Notes: a model not told the origin generated them from the letters alone. A DNA stretch of 64,000 nt from an uncultured Acidobacteriia bacterium (GCA_903907865.1 CAIVPR010000088.1:62001-126000); one strand, 5' to 3'. Counted from the stretch's first letter, positions 22,015 to 29,800 are shown. Numbers and translations: made by a program.

Positions 22015-24429
22015 GTGCTGGCGGTCCTCGACTATGCGGCGGAGGTGTCGGCGAAGTTGCGCACGTGGTTGGAGCAGCTGGCGGCGTTGACCGAAGGGGG
22101 CCAGAAGCTGCGGCTGCTCCTGTTGGAGCGCGAGGCGAGCCGGGAACAGGGCTGGCTGGCGGCGGCGTTGACGCGGGGGTACGGGGCTTCGTCGGTCGCC
22201 GCGCTCTTCGACTCGCGGGAGCCGGTCGAATTGATCGCCATTGCGGGGAGTGCCCACCGACGCGCGATCCTGCGAAGCACCCTCGACCGGGCGGCGGGTT
22301 TCCGCAAGGTTGTGCCGTTGGCGGTCCCGGCACCCGGCGTGGATCCTTGGTTCGACGGCAAGATCGCCGAGCCGCTCTGGGGCGACCCGCTGACGTTGAT
22401 GATGGCCGGTTTGGCGGCGATGGAGACGGGTGTCGCCGACGCCTTGGCCCTGCAGCGCGCGGACCTGGCCTTGTTTTTGGCGGGACGCGAGTCGGAGCGC
22501 GTGGAGCGGCGCGCCGTGCCTGCCCCAACCGGACTGGCCCGCCACATGGCTGCCTACGTGACGCTGTCTGGGGGACTGGACCGCGAACAGCTGGAGGCGG
22601 CGGCGAGGACGGAGTCGGATGCAACGGGGCGGCACCACCCCGGCGGCTGGGCGGAATTGGCGGATGCGGTCGGCTCGGCTCTGGGCGGAGGAGAAGGCGC
22701 GGCTCCCGTGAAGCCGGACATTGTCGGCGAGGCGTTGTTGCTGGAGATTTGGGGCGGGAGGGCGGTCCGGCAGGGTTGCGGTGCGGCGGTGCGGGCTGCG
22801 GCGGGGCGAGCGGGGGAAGTGGCAGCGTCGGTGATGCGGACGGCGCAGGATTTCTGTGTCGGGGAGCAGCCGCGCGGAGAGGCGCTGGAGTGGCTGGATG
22901 CGTTGATCGCGGCGGGGCGGAAGGATCGCGCTTTCCTCGCGCAATTGGAGTCGGCTCTGCCGGAAAAGTCGACCGCGTTGAGGGAACGTGCTGTTGCCAT
23001 TGATGTAGCGCTGGCAGGGTTGCTTCGGGGTCTTGGCGGGGACGAGGCACAGGAGTTGGCTCGCATCCTGAACAATCTCGGGGTGCGCTTGAGCGAACTG
23101 GGGCAGCGCGAGGAGGCGCTGGAGGCCGCCGCCGAGGCCGTCGAAACCTACCGGAAGCTGGCGGCGCAGAATTTGGCTGCGGGAAGGCCCGACGCCTTCC
23201 TGCCCGACCTGGCCGCGTCGCTGAACAACCTCGGGAGCAGTTTGAGCGAACTGGGGCGGCGCGAGGAGGCGCTGGAGGCCGCCGCCGAGGCCGTCGAAAT
23301 CTACCGGAAGCTGGCGGCGCAAAGGCCCGAAGCCTTCCTGCCCGCCCTGGCAATGTCGCTGAACAACCTCGGGGGCAGGCTGAGCGAACTGGGCCGGCGC
23401 GAGGAGGCGCTGGCGACCGCCGCCGAGGCTGTCGAAACGTACAGGAAGGTGGCGGCGCAAAGGCCCGACGCCTTCCTGCCCTACCTGGCCGCGTCGCTGA
23501 ACAACCTCGGTGCCAGGTTGAGCGAACTGGGGCGGCGCGAGGAGGCGCTGGAGGCCGCCGCCGAGGCCGTCGAAATATACCGGAAGCTGGCGGCGCAAAG
23601 CCCCGACGCCTTCCTGCCCAACCTGGCCATGTCGCTGAACAACCTCGGGAACAGGTTGAGCGAGCTGGGGCGGCGCGAGGAGGCGCTGGAGGCCGCCGCC
23701 GAGGCCGTCGAAACGTACCGGAAGCTGGCGGCGCAAAGGCCCGACGCCTTCCTGCCCAACCTGGCCATGTCGCTGAACAACCTCGGTGCCATGTTGGGCG
23801 AACTGGGGCGGCGCGATGAGGCGCTGGAAGCCGCCGCCGAGGCCGTCGAAATCCGCCGGAAGCTGGCGGCGCAAAGGCCCGCCGCCTTCCTGCCCAACCT
23901 GGCCGCGTCGCTGAACAACCTCGGGAACAGGTTGAGCGAACTGGGGCGGCGCGATGAGGCGCTGGAAGCCGCAGCCGAGGCGGTCGAAATCTACCGGAAG
24001 CTGGCGGCGCAAAGGCCCGACGCCTTCCTGCCCAACCTGGCCGCGTCGCTGAACAACCTCGGGAGCAGTTTGAGCGAACTGGGGCGGCGCGAGGAGGCGC
24101 TGGAGGCCGCCGCCGAGGCCGTTGAGATCAACCGGAAGCTGGCGGCGCAAAGGCCCGGCACCTTCCTGCCGGACTTGGCCAGGTCGCTCGGGGCGCAGGG
24201 CGCGGTGCTGCGCGGGGCGGGGAGGGAGCGGGAGGCTTTGGCGTCATTCCGAGAGGGTGTGGAGCGTTTGAGTCCTTTGTTCCTGCGGGTTCCGGAGGCG
24301 TTTCGACCTTTGATGACGGGGCTGGTGAGGGGCTATGCGGGGGCGTGCGGGGCGGTTGGGGAGGAGGTTGATTTGGAATTGTTGAGGCCCCTGATGGCAG
24401 AGCTGGCGAGGGGGCAGGACGGGGGATGA
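22015..24429 (+). CDS. NTPase Walker B, winged/helical region and TPR array (second half of the split gene)
   Basis: Up to 804 aa from GTG 22015; the true coding frame begins slightly upstream (WRRNRPVLAVLDYAAE). LAVLDYAAE is the Walker B strand and LRLLLLEREAS the sensor strand of the NTPase whose Walker A lies in the other frame. A helical region of about 250 aa follows, then eight TPR units of 46 aa (LNNLGxxLSELGRREEALEA…) and a degenerate ninth. Independent translation from GTG 22015 has no convincing ribosome-binding site, which favours this being the broken-off C-terminal part of the upstream frame. Confidence 0.75.
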   Translation: MLAVLDYAAEVSAKLRTWLEQLAALTEGGQKLRLLLLEREASREQGWLAAALTRGYGASSVAALFDSREPVELIAIAGSAHRRAILRSTLDRAAGFRKVVPLAVPAPGVDPWFDGKIAEPLWGDPLTLMMAGLAAMETGVADALALQRADLALFLAGRESERVERRAVPAPTGLARHMAAYVTLSGGLDREQLEAAARTESDATGRHHPGGWAELADAVGSALGGGEGAAPVKPDIVGEALLLEIWGGRAVRQGCGAAVRAAAGRAGEVAASVMRTAQDFCVGEQPRGEALEWLDALIAAGRKDRAFLAQLESALPEKSTALRERAVAIDVALAGLLRGLGGDEAQELARILNNLGVRLSELGQREEALEAAAEAVETYRKLAAQNLAAGRPDAFLPDLAASLNNLGSSLSELGRREEALEAAAEAVEIYRKLAAQRPEAFLPALAMSLNNLGGRLSELGRREEALATAAEAVETYRKVAAQRPDAFLPYLAASLNNLGARLSELGRREEALEAAAEAVEIYRKLAAQSPDAFLPNLAMSLNNLGNRLSELGRREEALEAAAEAVETYRKLAAQRPDAFLPNLAMSLNNLGAMLGELGRRDEALEAAAEAVEIRRKLAAQRPAAFLPNLAASLNNLGNRLSELGRRDEALEAAAEAVEIYRKLAAQRPDAFLPNLAASLNNLGSSLSELGRREEALEAAAEAVEINRKLAAQRPGTFLPDLARSLGAQGAVLRGAGREREALASFREGVERLSPLFLRVPEAFRPLMTGLVRGYAGACGAVGEEVDLELLRPLMAELARGQDGG
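23068..24186 (+). repeat. Tandem 138-bp coding repeats (eight near-identical TPR units)
   Basis: Unit starts (ctgaacaacctcggg or close) are at 23068, 23221, 23359, 23497, 23635, 23773, 23911 and 24049, with a degenerate unit at 24187. Spacing is exactly 138 bp except the first, which has a 15-bp insertion. Most units differ by only a few bases, including at synonymous sites, which indicates recent expansion or gene conversion. Differences concentrate at a few codons (for example NLGSS, NLGNR, NLGAM, NLGAR). Confidence 0.95.
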
Positions 24430-24479
24430 GTAGGTTGGGGGGGCTGGGTGGGGCTGGCGCTGGGGGATTTGCGGTTATG

Positions 24480-24524
24480 GCCGCCAGGAATGGCGGCTGC
24501 AGCGAAGAATCGCTGCCCCACAAT
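24480..24524. repeat. REP-like double hairpin, copy A
   Basis: GCCGCCA-ggaa-TGGCGGC followed directly by GCAGCG-aagaat-CGCTGC and then CCCACAA. This is a pair of perfect short stems in the otherwise empty stretch between the SIR2-STAND-TPR stop and the HigA-like gene. The same 70-bp sequence recurs almost unchanged at 25751-25825, and the architecture recurs elsewhere in the window. Confidence 0.85.
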
Positions 24525-24663
24525 GGAAGCGGTGCCACAGCCGAATGAAGAACAGGCGTCGACATGATTGTCGACGCGGCACGCACGATTGCGTGCGCCA
24601 CGTACCGTTGCAAGCTGCGAAGAGGTTATGGTCTGGTAATACAACGGAGAGCGCCGCCGCTAT

Positions 24664-25074
24664 TTAGATGAAGGCGGCGGGGGAGACGTTGAAAAATGTC
24701 CCGAGGGCCTTGGCCTGGTCCTTGCTGATGGAGCGCTTGCGGGAGAGGATTTCGGATACGCGGGCGCGGGAGCCGACGATTTGGGCCAGGTCGGTCGGTT
24801 TCAGGCCCTGGCCGTCCATCAGGACTTGGAGGACGCCGACCGGGTCCCCCTTGGGGAGATTGTAGAAGGAGCGCTCGAAGTGCTCGATCAGGGTGCCGAG
24901 GAGATCGAGCAGGGCGAATTCCTCGGGGGTGAGGTTGTCCTCGCCCTTGACCAGGAGTGTTTCGACCGCAGCCAAGGCCTGTTCATTCTCATGCTCGGTC
25001 TCGATGCGCTTGGGGGCTACGTCCAAGCCCGAGGAGACGGAGATTGCTTGGGGGTTGGTCATTGCTTCCGACAC
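24664..25074 (-). CDS. HigA-like XRE-family antitoxin/regulator
   Basis: A 136-aa protein. The N-terminal half is helical and acidic (KRIETEHENEQALAAVETLL, LTPEEFALLDLLGTLIEHFE) as in long HigA proteins. The C-terminal half is an XRE helix-turn-helix (LKPTDLAQIVGSRARVSEIL, SRKRSISKDQAKALGTFFNV). These normally neutralise a HigB mRNA interferase and repress their operon. Here no HigB precedes it; instead it lies 15 bp downstream of hicB on the same strand, so it may be a third member of the hicAB operon. Start GTG 25074 or ATG 25062. Confidence 0.82.
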   Translation of the reverse strand: MSEAMTNPQAISVSSGLDVAPKRIETEHENEQALAAVETLLVKGEDNLTPEEFALLDLLGTLIEHFERSFYNLPKGDPVGVLQVLMDGQGLKPTDLAQIVGSRARVSEILSRKRSISKDQAKALGTFFNVSPAAFI

Positions 25075-25089
25075 TCTTTCCGCGCGCCA

Positions 25090-25527
25090 TTATGCGGCTT
25101 CGACGTCGATGGTCAGTCTGTGTCCAACGGCTTTCAGCGCGGAGTCAATCAGGTCCAGCCGGGTACGCGCGTTCAGGTCGAAGAGTCGGTCTACGGAGGA
25201 CGGCGAGATCCCGAGTTGGTTGGCCAGTTCCGGCCTTGTGAGGCCGGAGGCCAGGAAGATTCGGTACAGCTCAATCTTGGCGCTGACGAGGGCGGAAAGC
25301 CTGATCGTTCGGTATTGCGGGCCGCGGTGCTTGCGGGCGATAGGAAGGGCTTTGCCGTGCTCCATCATGTCGTTGAGGACCATGACGAGGAAGTCTTCGG
25401 CCATTTCCAAGGCCTCGGTTTCATTGGCTCCTGTGGTCGCGCCATGCCCGACGTCTGGGAAGGTGACTACGATCAAGTCGCCTTCGGGTTCGAAATGTGC
25501 TTGGTAGCTCACCATGGGGTTACGCAT
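25090..25527 (-). CDS. hicB: HicB family antitoxin
   Basis: A 145-aa antitoxin with the HicB partial RNase-H fold at the N-terminus (VSYQAHFEPEGDLIVVTFPD, then HGATTGANETEALEMAEDFL) and a C-terminal XRE-like DNA-binding helix-turn-helix (ASGLTRPELANQLGISPSSV). It neutralises HicA and represses the operon. It overlaps the hicA stop by 8 bp, the usual toxin-first hicAB order, and is followed by a HigA-like gene. Confidence 0.9.
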   Translation of the reverse strand: MRNPMVSYQAHFEPEGDLIVVTFPDVGHGATTGANETEALEMAEDFLVMVLNDMMEHGKALPIARKHRGPQYRTIRLSALVSAKIELYRIFLASGLTRPELANQLGISPSSVDRLFDLNARTRLDLIDSALKAVGHRLTIDVEAA

Positions 25528-25705
25528 GATCCTTTACGCCTAGCTGCTTCAGTATGGCCTTCAGGGTTCCCGTCGGGATCTCTTGGGCCGGATGGCGCGG
25601 TATGGGAGCAAAACGTCCTCTCAGCCGGGCCTTCGTGTGCTTCTTGCCGTCCTCGAACGTGCAGCCAATACTCTTGAGATAGCGACGCAGCTCACTGGCT
25701 GTCAC
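25520..25705 (-). CDS. hicA: HicA family mRNA interferase toxin
   Basis: A 61-aa double-stranded-RNA-binding-fold toxin that cleaves mRNA. It has the family pattern SELRRYLKSIGCTFEDGKKH, with the catalytic His in GKKHTKARL, and a second basic strand PIPRHPAQEIPTGTLKAILK leading to the C-terminus. Length is standard for HicA. Starts with GTG at 25705. It is the first gene of the hicA-hicB-higA-like set, and REP-like hairpins begin about 45 bp upstream of it. Confidence 0.9.
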   Translation of the reverse strand: MTASELRRYLKSIGCTFEDGKKHTKARLRGRFAPIPRHPAQEIPTGTLKAILKQLGVKDHA

Positions 25706-25755
25706 AGTCTGTATTCTACAGCGGATTCTAGAGTGGTGCGGGATCTACGGTTATG

Positions 25756-25995
25756 GCCGCCAGGAATGGCGGCTGCAGCGAAGAATCGCTGCCCCACAAC
25801 GGAAGCGGTGCCGCAGCCCAACTGGCGTGCTGGCGCAGCGACCTTTGCGGTTACGGCTGGCTGAAAGCCCGCCGCGGGCAAGATTGCCCGCCCCACGGGT
25901 GGGAAGCATGCGCGAGGCAGTACAACGGGCGGCATACCTCGCGGAGGACGGGCCGACTGAAAGTCGGCTGCTGCCAGAATTGGCCGCCCCACACA
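25756..25995. repeat. Cluster of REP-like hairpins (copies B, C, D)
   Basis: Copy B (25756-25800) repeats copy A nearly base for base. Copy C (about 25857-25896) reads GGCT-gaa-AGCC then GCGGGCAA-ga-TTGCCCGC then CCCCAC. Copy D (25952-25990) has the perfect stem GCCGACT-gaa-AGTCGGC, then GCCA-gaat-TGGC, then GCCCCACA. All share a stem closed by a GAA loop or GGAA, a second stem with an AAGAAT-like loop, and a trailing CCCCACA. They fill the gap between hicA and the 3' end of moaA. Confidence 0.8.
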
Positions 25996-25997
25996 GG

Positions 25998-26993
25998 CTA
26001 GCCGCCGATGGCGTACATCGGGCGGGGGGGCGGGATGAACTTGGCGGAGTTGATTTCGTGGCCGATCCACTTCTCCTGGATGTTTTGGCGGATGCGGGCT
26101 TGGATCTGCTCGTCGGAGGCGTCGGAGCGCAGCAGGTCGCGGACGTCCGTCTCGTCGATGGCGAAGAGGCAGTAGCGCAGCTTGCCGTCCGACGTCAGCC
26201 GGATGCGGTTGCAGTTCAGGCAGAACGGGCGGGTCACCGAGGCGATCACGCCCAAGTTGCCGCCGCCGTCGGCGTAGCGGTATTCGGTGGCCGGGGCGCG
26301 GGGGTCGGCGTCGGGGACGGGGACCACGGGGCCGATCTCCGAGGCGATCATGGCGAGGATCTCGTCCGCAGTCAACACCTTGCGGCGGTCCCAGAGGTGC
26401 TGGGCGTCGAGGGGCATGAACTCGATGTAGCGCGGCTCGAAGCCCCGTTCGCGGCAGAAGCGGGCCATGGGGACGATGTCGGGTTCCACGAGGTCCTTTA
26501 CGGCCACGATGTTGAACTTGATCCGCTCGAAGCCGACGCGGACGGCCTCGTCGATTCCGGCCAGCACCTTCGGCAGATCGTCGCGGCGGGTGATGTGCTG
26601 GAAGCGGGCGCGGTCGAGGGTGTCGAGGTGGATGTTGAGGCGGCGTAGGCCGGCGGCGTAGAGGTCGGCGGCGTGCTTTTCGAGGAGGACGGCGTTGGTG
26701 GTGAGGGCGATGTCGCGGATGCCGGGGATGGCGACGAGCTTTTCAATCAGCTTGTGGAGGTCGCGGCGGACGAGGGGTTCGCCGCCGGTGAGGCGGATTT
26801 TGGAGATGCCGAGGGGGACGGCGGCGCGGACGAAACGCTCGATTTCCTCGAAGGTGAGGATGCCGGCGCGGTCCATGAACTGGACGCCCTCCTCGGGCAT
26901 GCAGTAGAAGCAGCGGATGTTGCAGCGGTCGGTGACGCTGATGCGCAGGTTGTCGTGGACGCGGCCGAATTTGTCCAACAGGGGCTGCTGCAC
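25998..26993 (-). CDS. moaA: GTP 3',8-cyclase
   Basis: A 331-aa radical-SAM enzyme for the first step of molybdenum-cofactor synthesis. The N-terminal cluster is in DRCNIRCFYCMPEEG, the GGEPLVRRDL motif follows, the second cluster is in RPFCLNCNRIRLTSDG with LRYCLFA, and the protein ends in the conserved Gly-Gly (MYAIGG). Start is GTG. It lies 9 bp downstream of nadA on the same strand, so fmdB-like, nadA and moaA form one operon. The IorAB-like enzyme elsewhere in the window would need this cofactor. Confidence 0.95.
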   Translation of the reverse strand: MQQPLLDKFGRVHDNLRISVTDRCNIRCFYCMPEEGVQFMDRAGILTFEEIERFVRAAVPLGISKIRLTGGEPLVRRDLHKLIEKLVAIPGIRDIALTTNAVLLEKHAADLYAAGLRRLNIHLDTLDRARFQHITRRDDLPKVLAGIDEAVRVGFERIKFNIVAVKDLVEPDIVPMARFCRERGFEPRYIEFMPLDAQHLWDRRKVLTADEILAMIASEIGPVVPVPDADPRAPATEYRYADGGGNLGVIASVTRPFCLNCNRIRLTSDGKLRYCLFAIDETDVRDLLRSDASDEQIQARIRQNIQEKWIGHEINSAKFIPPPRPMYAIGG

Positions 26994-27002
26994 GGTGGTG
27001 AC

Positions 27003-27947
27003 CTAGCGGATGGCGAGCATGCGTTCGAGCGGGGGCAGGGCGCGCGCCAGGAGGTCGGCGGAGATTTCGACGCGCGGTTCGAGGTCGATCAGTGCGTCGC
27101 GGAGCTTTTCGAGGGTGTTGAGGCGCATGAACGGGCACTCGCTGCAGTTGCAGTTGTCGTTGGCAACGTAGTGGAAGCGGGCGGCGGGGGCGACACGCTC
27201 CAAGGAGAATTGTACGCCGCTTTCGGTCATGACGATGTAGTCGCCGAAGGGACGGGCGGCGCAGTAGTCGATGATGGCGGAGGTGGAGCCGATGAAGTCG
27301 GAGTGCCGGAGGACGTCCAGCGGGCATTCGGGGTGGGCGACGACAACGGCGTCGGGGTAGAGCGCCTTGGCATCCAGCAGGCGGCGGACCGGGAAGGTGT
27401 TATGGACGATGCAGGAGCCCTGCCAGATCTTCATGTTCTCGCGGCCGGTTTCCTTCTGGACGTAGTTGCCGAGGTTGCGGTCGGGGAGGAAGAGCACGGT
27501 GCGGTCGGCGGGGATGGAGTTGACGACGGCGACGGCGTTGCGCGAGGTGCAGAGGATGTCGCACTCGGCTTTGACCTCGATGGAGGTGTTGATGTAGCCG
27601 ACGATGGTGTGGTCGGGGTTGCGGCGGCGGTATTCGCGGATGGGCTCGACGGGGCAGCCGTCGACCAAGCTGCAGCTGGCGTCCTTGTCGGGCACGATGA
27701 CGACGCGCGAGGGGTTGAGGAGCTTGGCGGTCTCGGCCATGAACCAGACGCCGCAGAAGGCGATGACGTCGCCGTGGGCGTCCTTGGCCTTGCGGGCGAG
27801 TTCGAGGCTGTCGCCGACGAAATCGGCAAGTTCCTGGATCTCGGCGTCCTGGTAGTGGTGGGCGAGGAGGATGGCTCGGCGGTGGCGCTTGAGGTCGAGG
27901 ATCTCCTCTGCGAGGTCGGTACCCGAAAGAACTGCGGATGCTGTCAT
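27003..27947 (-). CDS. nadA: Quinolinate synthase A
   Basis: A 314-aa 4Fe-4S enzyme that condenses iminoaspartate with dihydroxyacetone phosphate in NAD synthesis. Typical features are AHHYQDAEIQELADFVGDSL, VDGCPVEPIREY and the C-terminal CNCSECPFMR, with the three cluster Cys in these three-fold repeated segments (also ECDILCTSRN). It sits between the FmdB-like gene (3 bp upstream) and moaA (9 bp downstream). No nadB or nadC is visible nearby. Confidence 0.95.
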   Translation of the reverse strand: MTASAVLSGTDLAEEILDLKRHRRAILLAHHYQDAEIQELADFVGDSLELARKAKDAHGDVIAFCGVWFMAETAKLLNPSRVVIVPDKDASCSLVDGCPVEPIREYRRRNPDHTIVGYINTSIEVKAECDILCTSRNAVAVVNSIPADRTVLFLPDRNLGNYVQKETGRENMKIWQGSCIVHNTFPVRRLLDAKALYPDAVVVAHPECPLDVLRHSDFIGSTSAIIDYCAARPFGDYIVMTESGVQFSLERVAPAARFHYVANDNCNCSECPFMRLNTLEKLRDALIDLEPRVEISADLLARALPPLERMLAIR

Positions 27948-27950
27948 TTG

Positions 27951-28334
27951 CTACTTCGACGAGGAGTCGCTTGTCGTTCCTGAGGATTTGGATTCACTGG
28001 AGGAGGAAGAGGATGCCGAGGAGGACCCGGAATCGGACTTCGAGCCGGAGTCGGACTTGGATTCCGACTTGGAATCACCTTTGGAGTCGCCCTTGGATTC
28101 GGATGAGCCGGAGTCTTTGGACTCGCCGGTCTTGCCGGGAGCGCCGCCGGAGCCCTTGGCGTAGTCGGTGACGTACCAGCCGGTTCCCTTGAACTGGAAG
28201 GCAGGGGGGGATATGAGACGCTCGACTGGACCGCCGCCGCATTCGGCGTGCGTTTCCAGTGGTGCTGCCGAAAACTTCTGCAGCACCTCGAAGTTCTTAC
28301 CGCAGGAGTTGCACTTGTATTCGTACAGAGGCAT
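27951..28334 (-). CDS. FmdB-type zinc-ribbon protein with long Ser/Asp/Lys tail
   Basis: A 127-aa protein. Residues 1-42 are the FmdB/CxxC_CXXC_SSSS putative regulatory zinc ribbon (MPLYEYKCNSCGKNFEVLQK, then AECGGGPVERLI). From about residue 66 the chain is a low-complexity tail made almost only of Ser, Asp, Lys, Glu and Gly with repeats of the SKGDSK/SKSDSGSK kind; part of such a Ser-rich tail is a family trait, but here it is unusually long. First gene of the nadA-moaA operon. Function is unknown. Confidence 0.85.
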   Translation of the reverse strand: MPLYEYKCNSCGKNFEVLQKFSAAPLETHAECGGGPVERLISPPAFQFKGTGWYVTDYAKGSGGAPGKTGESKDSGSSESKGDSKGDSKSESKSDSGSKSDSGSSSASSSSSSESKSSGTTSDSSSK

Positions 28335-28424
28335 AACGCAATTGTTATTTTAGCAGCGGGGGACGGGGGGATGCGGGTCGGGATGGCGAAGGCACCGGAT
28401 GGAAGCGCCAGGCGAGTTTGAAAC

Positions 28425-28462
28425 GGGGCGATTCGCCGGGCAGAATAAATGCCCCGTACTGG
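28425..28462. repeat. Possible degenerate REP-like hairpin
   Basis: GGGCA-gaataaa-TGCCC preceded by a GGCGA…TCGCC stem in the gap between the FmdB-like gene and the acyltransferase. Order and loop resemble the double hairpins at 24.5 and 25.8 kb, but the match is loose. Confidence 0.3.
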
Positions 28463-28500
28463 GTCCGCGGGTTAGAATAGAGTTTCTGGAACAGTGAGCT

Positions 28501-29640
28501 ATGGACCGGTTCCGGGCTGATTCAGATTCTTGCCAATGGGAAGATGGCCGTGACAAAGTGACTGCACAAGGTTCGGAGGGACGCCCCGTCACGCCCACGG
28601 AAAAGCGTCCTTGGGAGGGACGGCTTACTTGGACCGGCGACGAAATCCCGTCGCTCTACGGTCTGCGCGGGCTGGTAGCAATGGCCGTGGTGCTGTCGCA
28701 TCTGGGGCTGACTGCGGTCAACGCGATCTATTCCGTTATCTGCTTTTTCGTCCTCTCCGGGTTTCTTATTACCTATCTTCTATTGAGGGAAATCGATAAA
28801 ACTGGAGATATTTCGTTGCGGCGATTCTACTGTCGCCGCACTCTCCGGATATTTCCTGCATTCTATGTTTACGCGGCAGTGTATGTGACGCTGAAAAGTC
28901 TGATGCACCATGAGGTCGAGTGGCCGGCGGTCATGGCCTGCCTCACGTACACGGGCAACTACTACTTCTCGATCACGGGCCATCCGGACTCGACCATGGC
29001 TCACACGTGGTCGCTGGCGGTCGAGGAGCAGTTCTACCTGCTTTGGCCTTTCATCGTGTGGCGGCTGCGGGGCAATCGGCCGCTCCTGATCCGGGTCTTG
29101 ATTGGGGCAATTGTGGGCGTGTGGGCGTACAGGTGGTTCGCGGCGAGCGCGCACTTTGAGGATTTCTATGTGTTCGCGGCTTTTGAAACACGGGCGGACG
29201 CGCTGGGGATCGGATGCCTGATTGCGGTTGCCAATCGCGAGGGCTGTTTGCCGCGCTGGATCGTGGAATGGAAGTGGTTGGCACCCGTGGGCTTGGTCGC
29301 GCTCGCGGTCTCCTCGGCAATCCAGTTGAACGGACCGCGGTACTCGTGGACTTTGGTGGCCTTGGTGTTCGCGGTTGTGCTGGTTCAGGCTGTTGCCCAT
29401 GCGCATACCGTATGGTACCGGTTTTTGAACTCGCGTCCTTTCTACCTGTTGTGTTTGATCTCCTACTCGTTGTACCTCTACCACCCGTTTGCCAACAACT
29501 TGCCTGAGAGGTTCCACATCCTGGCGGTGGGGGTTCCGGTCGCGATTTTGCTGGCGACGGGCTCGTACTGGATCGTGGAGCGGCCGTTCCTGAATCTGAA
29601 GGACCGGCTGTTCTCGGTTTCAAAGTCCGCCACTCGGTAG
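28501..29640 (+). CDS. Acyltransferase family 3 membrane protein (OafA/YrhL type)
   Basis: A 379-aa integral membrane acyltransferase with about ten helices. It has the family opening SLYGLRGLVAMAVVLSHLGL with the conserved Arg and catalytic-type His, then RRFYCRRTLRIFPAFYVY, and HTWSLAVEEQFYLLWPF in the middle. These enzymes transfer acetyl or other acyl groups to glycans or lipids at the membrane. ATG 28501 lacks a clear ribosome-binding site; GTG 28558 is an alternative. It stands alone, with a bidirectional terminator after it. Confidence 0.88.
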   Translation: MDRFRADSDSCQWEDGRDKVTAQGSEGRPVTPTEKRPWEGRLTWTGDEIPSLYGLRGLVAMAVVLSHLGLTAVNAIYSVICFFVLSGFLITYLLLREIDKTGDISLRRFYCRRTLRIFPAFYVYAAVYVTLKSLMHHEVEWPAVMACLTYTGNYYFSITGHPDSTMAHTWSLAVEEQFYLLWPFIVWRLRGNRPLLIRVLIGAIVGVWAYRWFAASAHFEDFYVFAAFETRADALGIGCLIAVANREGCLPRWIVEWKWLAPVGLVALAVSSAIQLNGPRYSWTLVALVFAVVLVQAVAHAHTVWYRFLNSRPFYLLCLISYSLYLYHPFANNLPERFHILAVGVPVAILLATGSYWIVERPFLNLKDRLFSVSKSATR

Positions 29641-29670
29641 GATTTCAAACCGGCTCGACCGGAACAAACG

Positions 29671-29691
29671 CTCCCTCGCGGTCGCGGCTCG
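29671..29691. repeat. Short interspersed repeat, CTCCCTCGCGG…GGCTCG type
   Basis: CTCCCTCGCGGTCGCGGCTCG. Close copies occur at 35001-35021 in the same orientation (4 of 21 differ) and inverted at 35040-35060 (2 of 21 differ). All three are intergenic. Confidence 0.6.
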
Positions 29692-29732
29692 GCTGAATCG
29701 GCTTGTCGTGTTTAGCGCAGGCTAAAACAGGA

Positions 29733-29771
29733 AACGCCGCCAAGGCTCGGCGGGGAGCCCTTGGCGGCGTT
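29733..29771. terminator. Bidirectional intrinsic terminator
   Basis: AACGCCGCCAAGG pairs perfectly with CCTTGGCGGCGTT across a 13-nt loop. The plus side is followed by GTTTTC and the minus side by TCCTGTTTT. It lies between the convergent acyltransferase (stop 29640) and TPR-protein (stop 29801) genes, so it can serve both. Confidence 0.8.
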
Positions 29772-29800
29772 GTTTTCAGCTTCGAAAACGCGTTCCCGAA

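Larger units (their letters stand above)
20787..24429 (+). pseudogene. SIR2-STAND-TPR defence-type gene, interrupted by one frameshift
   Basis: Read across one +1 frame change between about 21949 and 21998, this is a single protein of about 1210 aa. It has an N-terminal SIR2-like NADase domain, a STAND-type NTPase and a C-terminal TPR sensor array, an architecture known from anti-phage proteins (Avs-type and other SIR2-STAND proteins). The first frame carries SIR2 plus Walker A; the second carries Walker B and the TPRs. A TAA in the second frame at 21946 and loss of coding character in the first frame after about 21960 confine the lesion. A recent mutation, a sequencing error or recoding are all possible. 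No slippery heptamer is seen. It is monocistronic, divergent from the ANR/STGPRT gene, and followed by a REP-like hairpin. Confidence 0.75.

Noticed and set aside
21482-24150. Long minus-strand frames across the TPR array, one with apparent internal repeats
   Set aside because: Antisense of the 138-bp TPR repeats; the repeats seen are those of the real gene, and the composition is Arg/Pro/Gln-rich without known motifs.
23068-24186. CRISPR-like periodicity
   Set aside because: The regular 138-bp repeats are coding TPR units without spacers.
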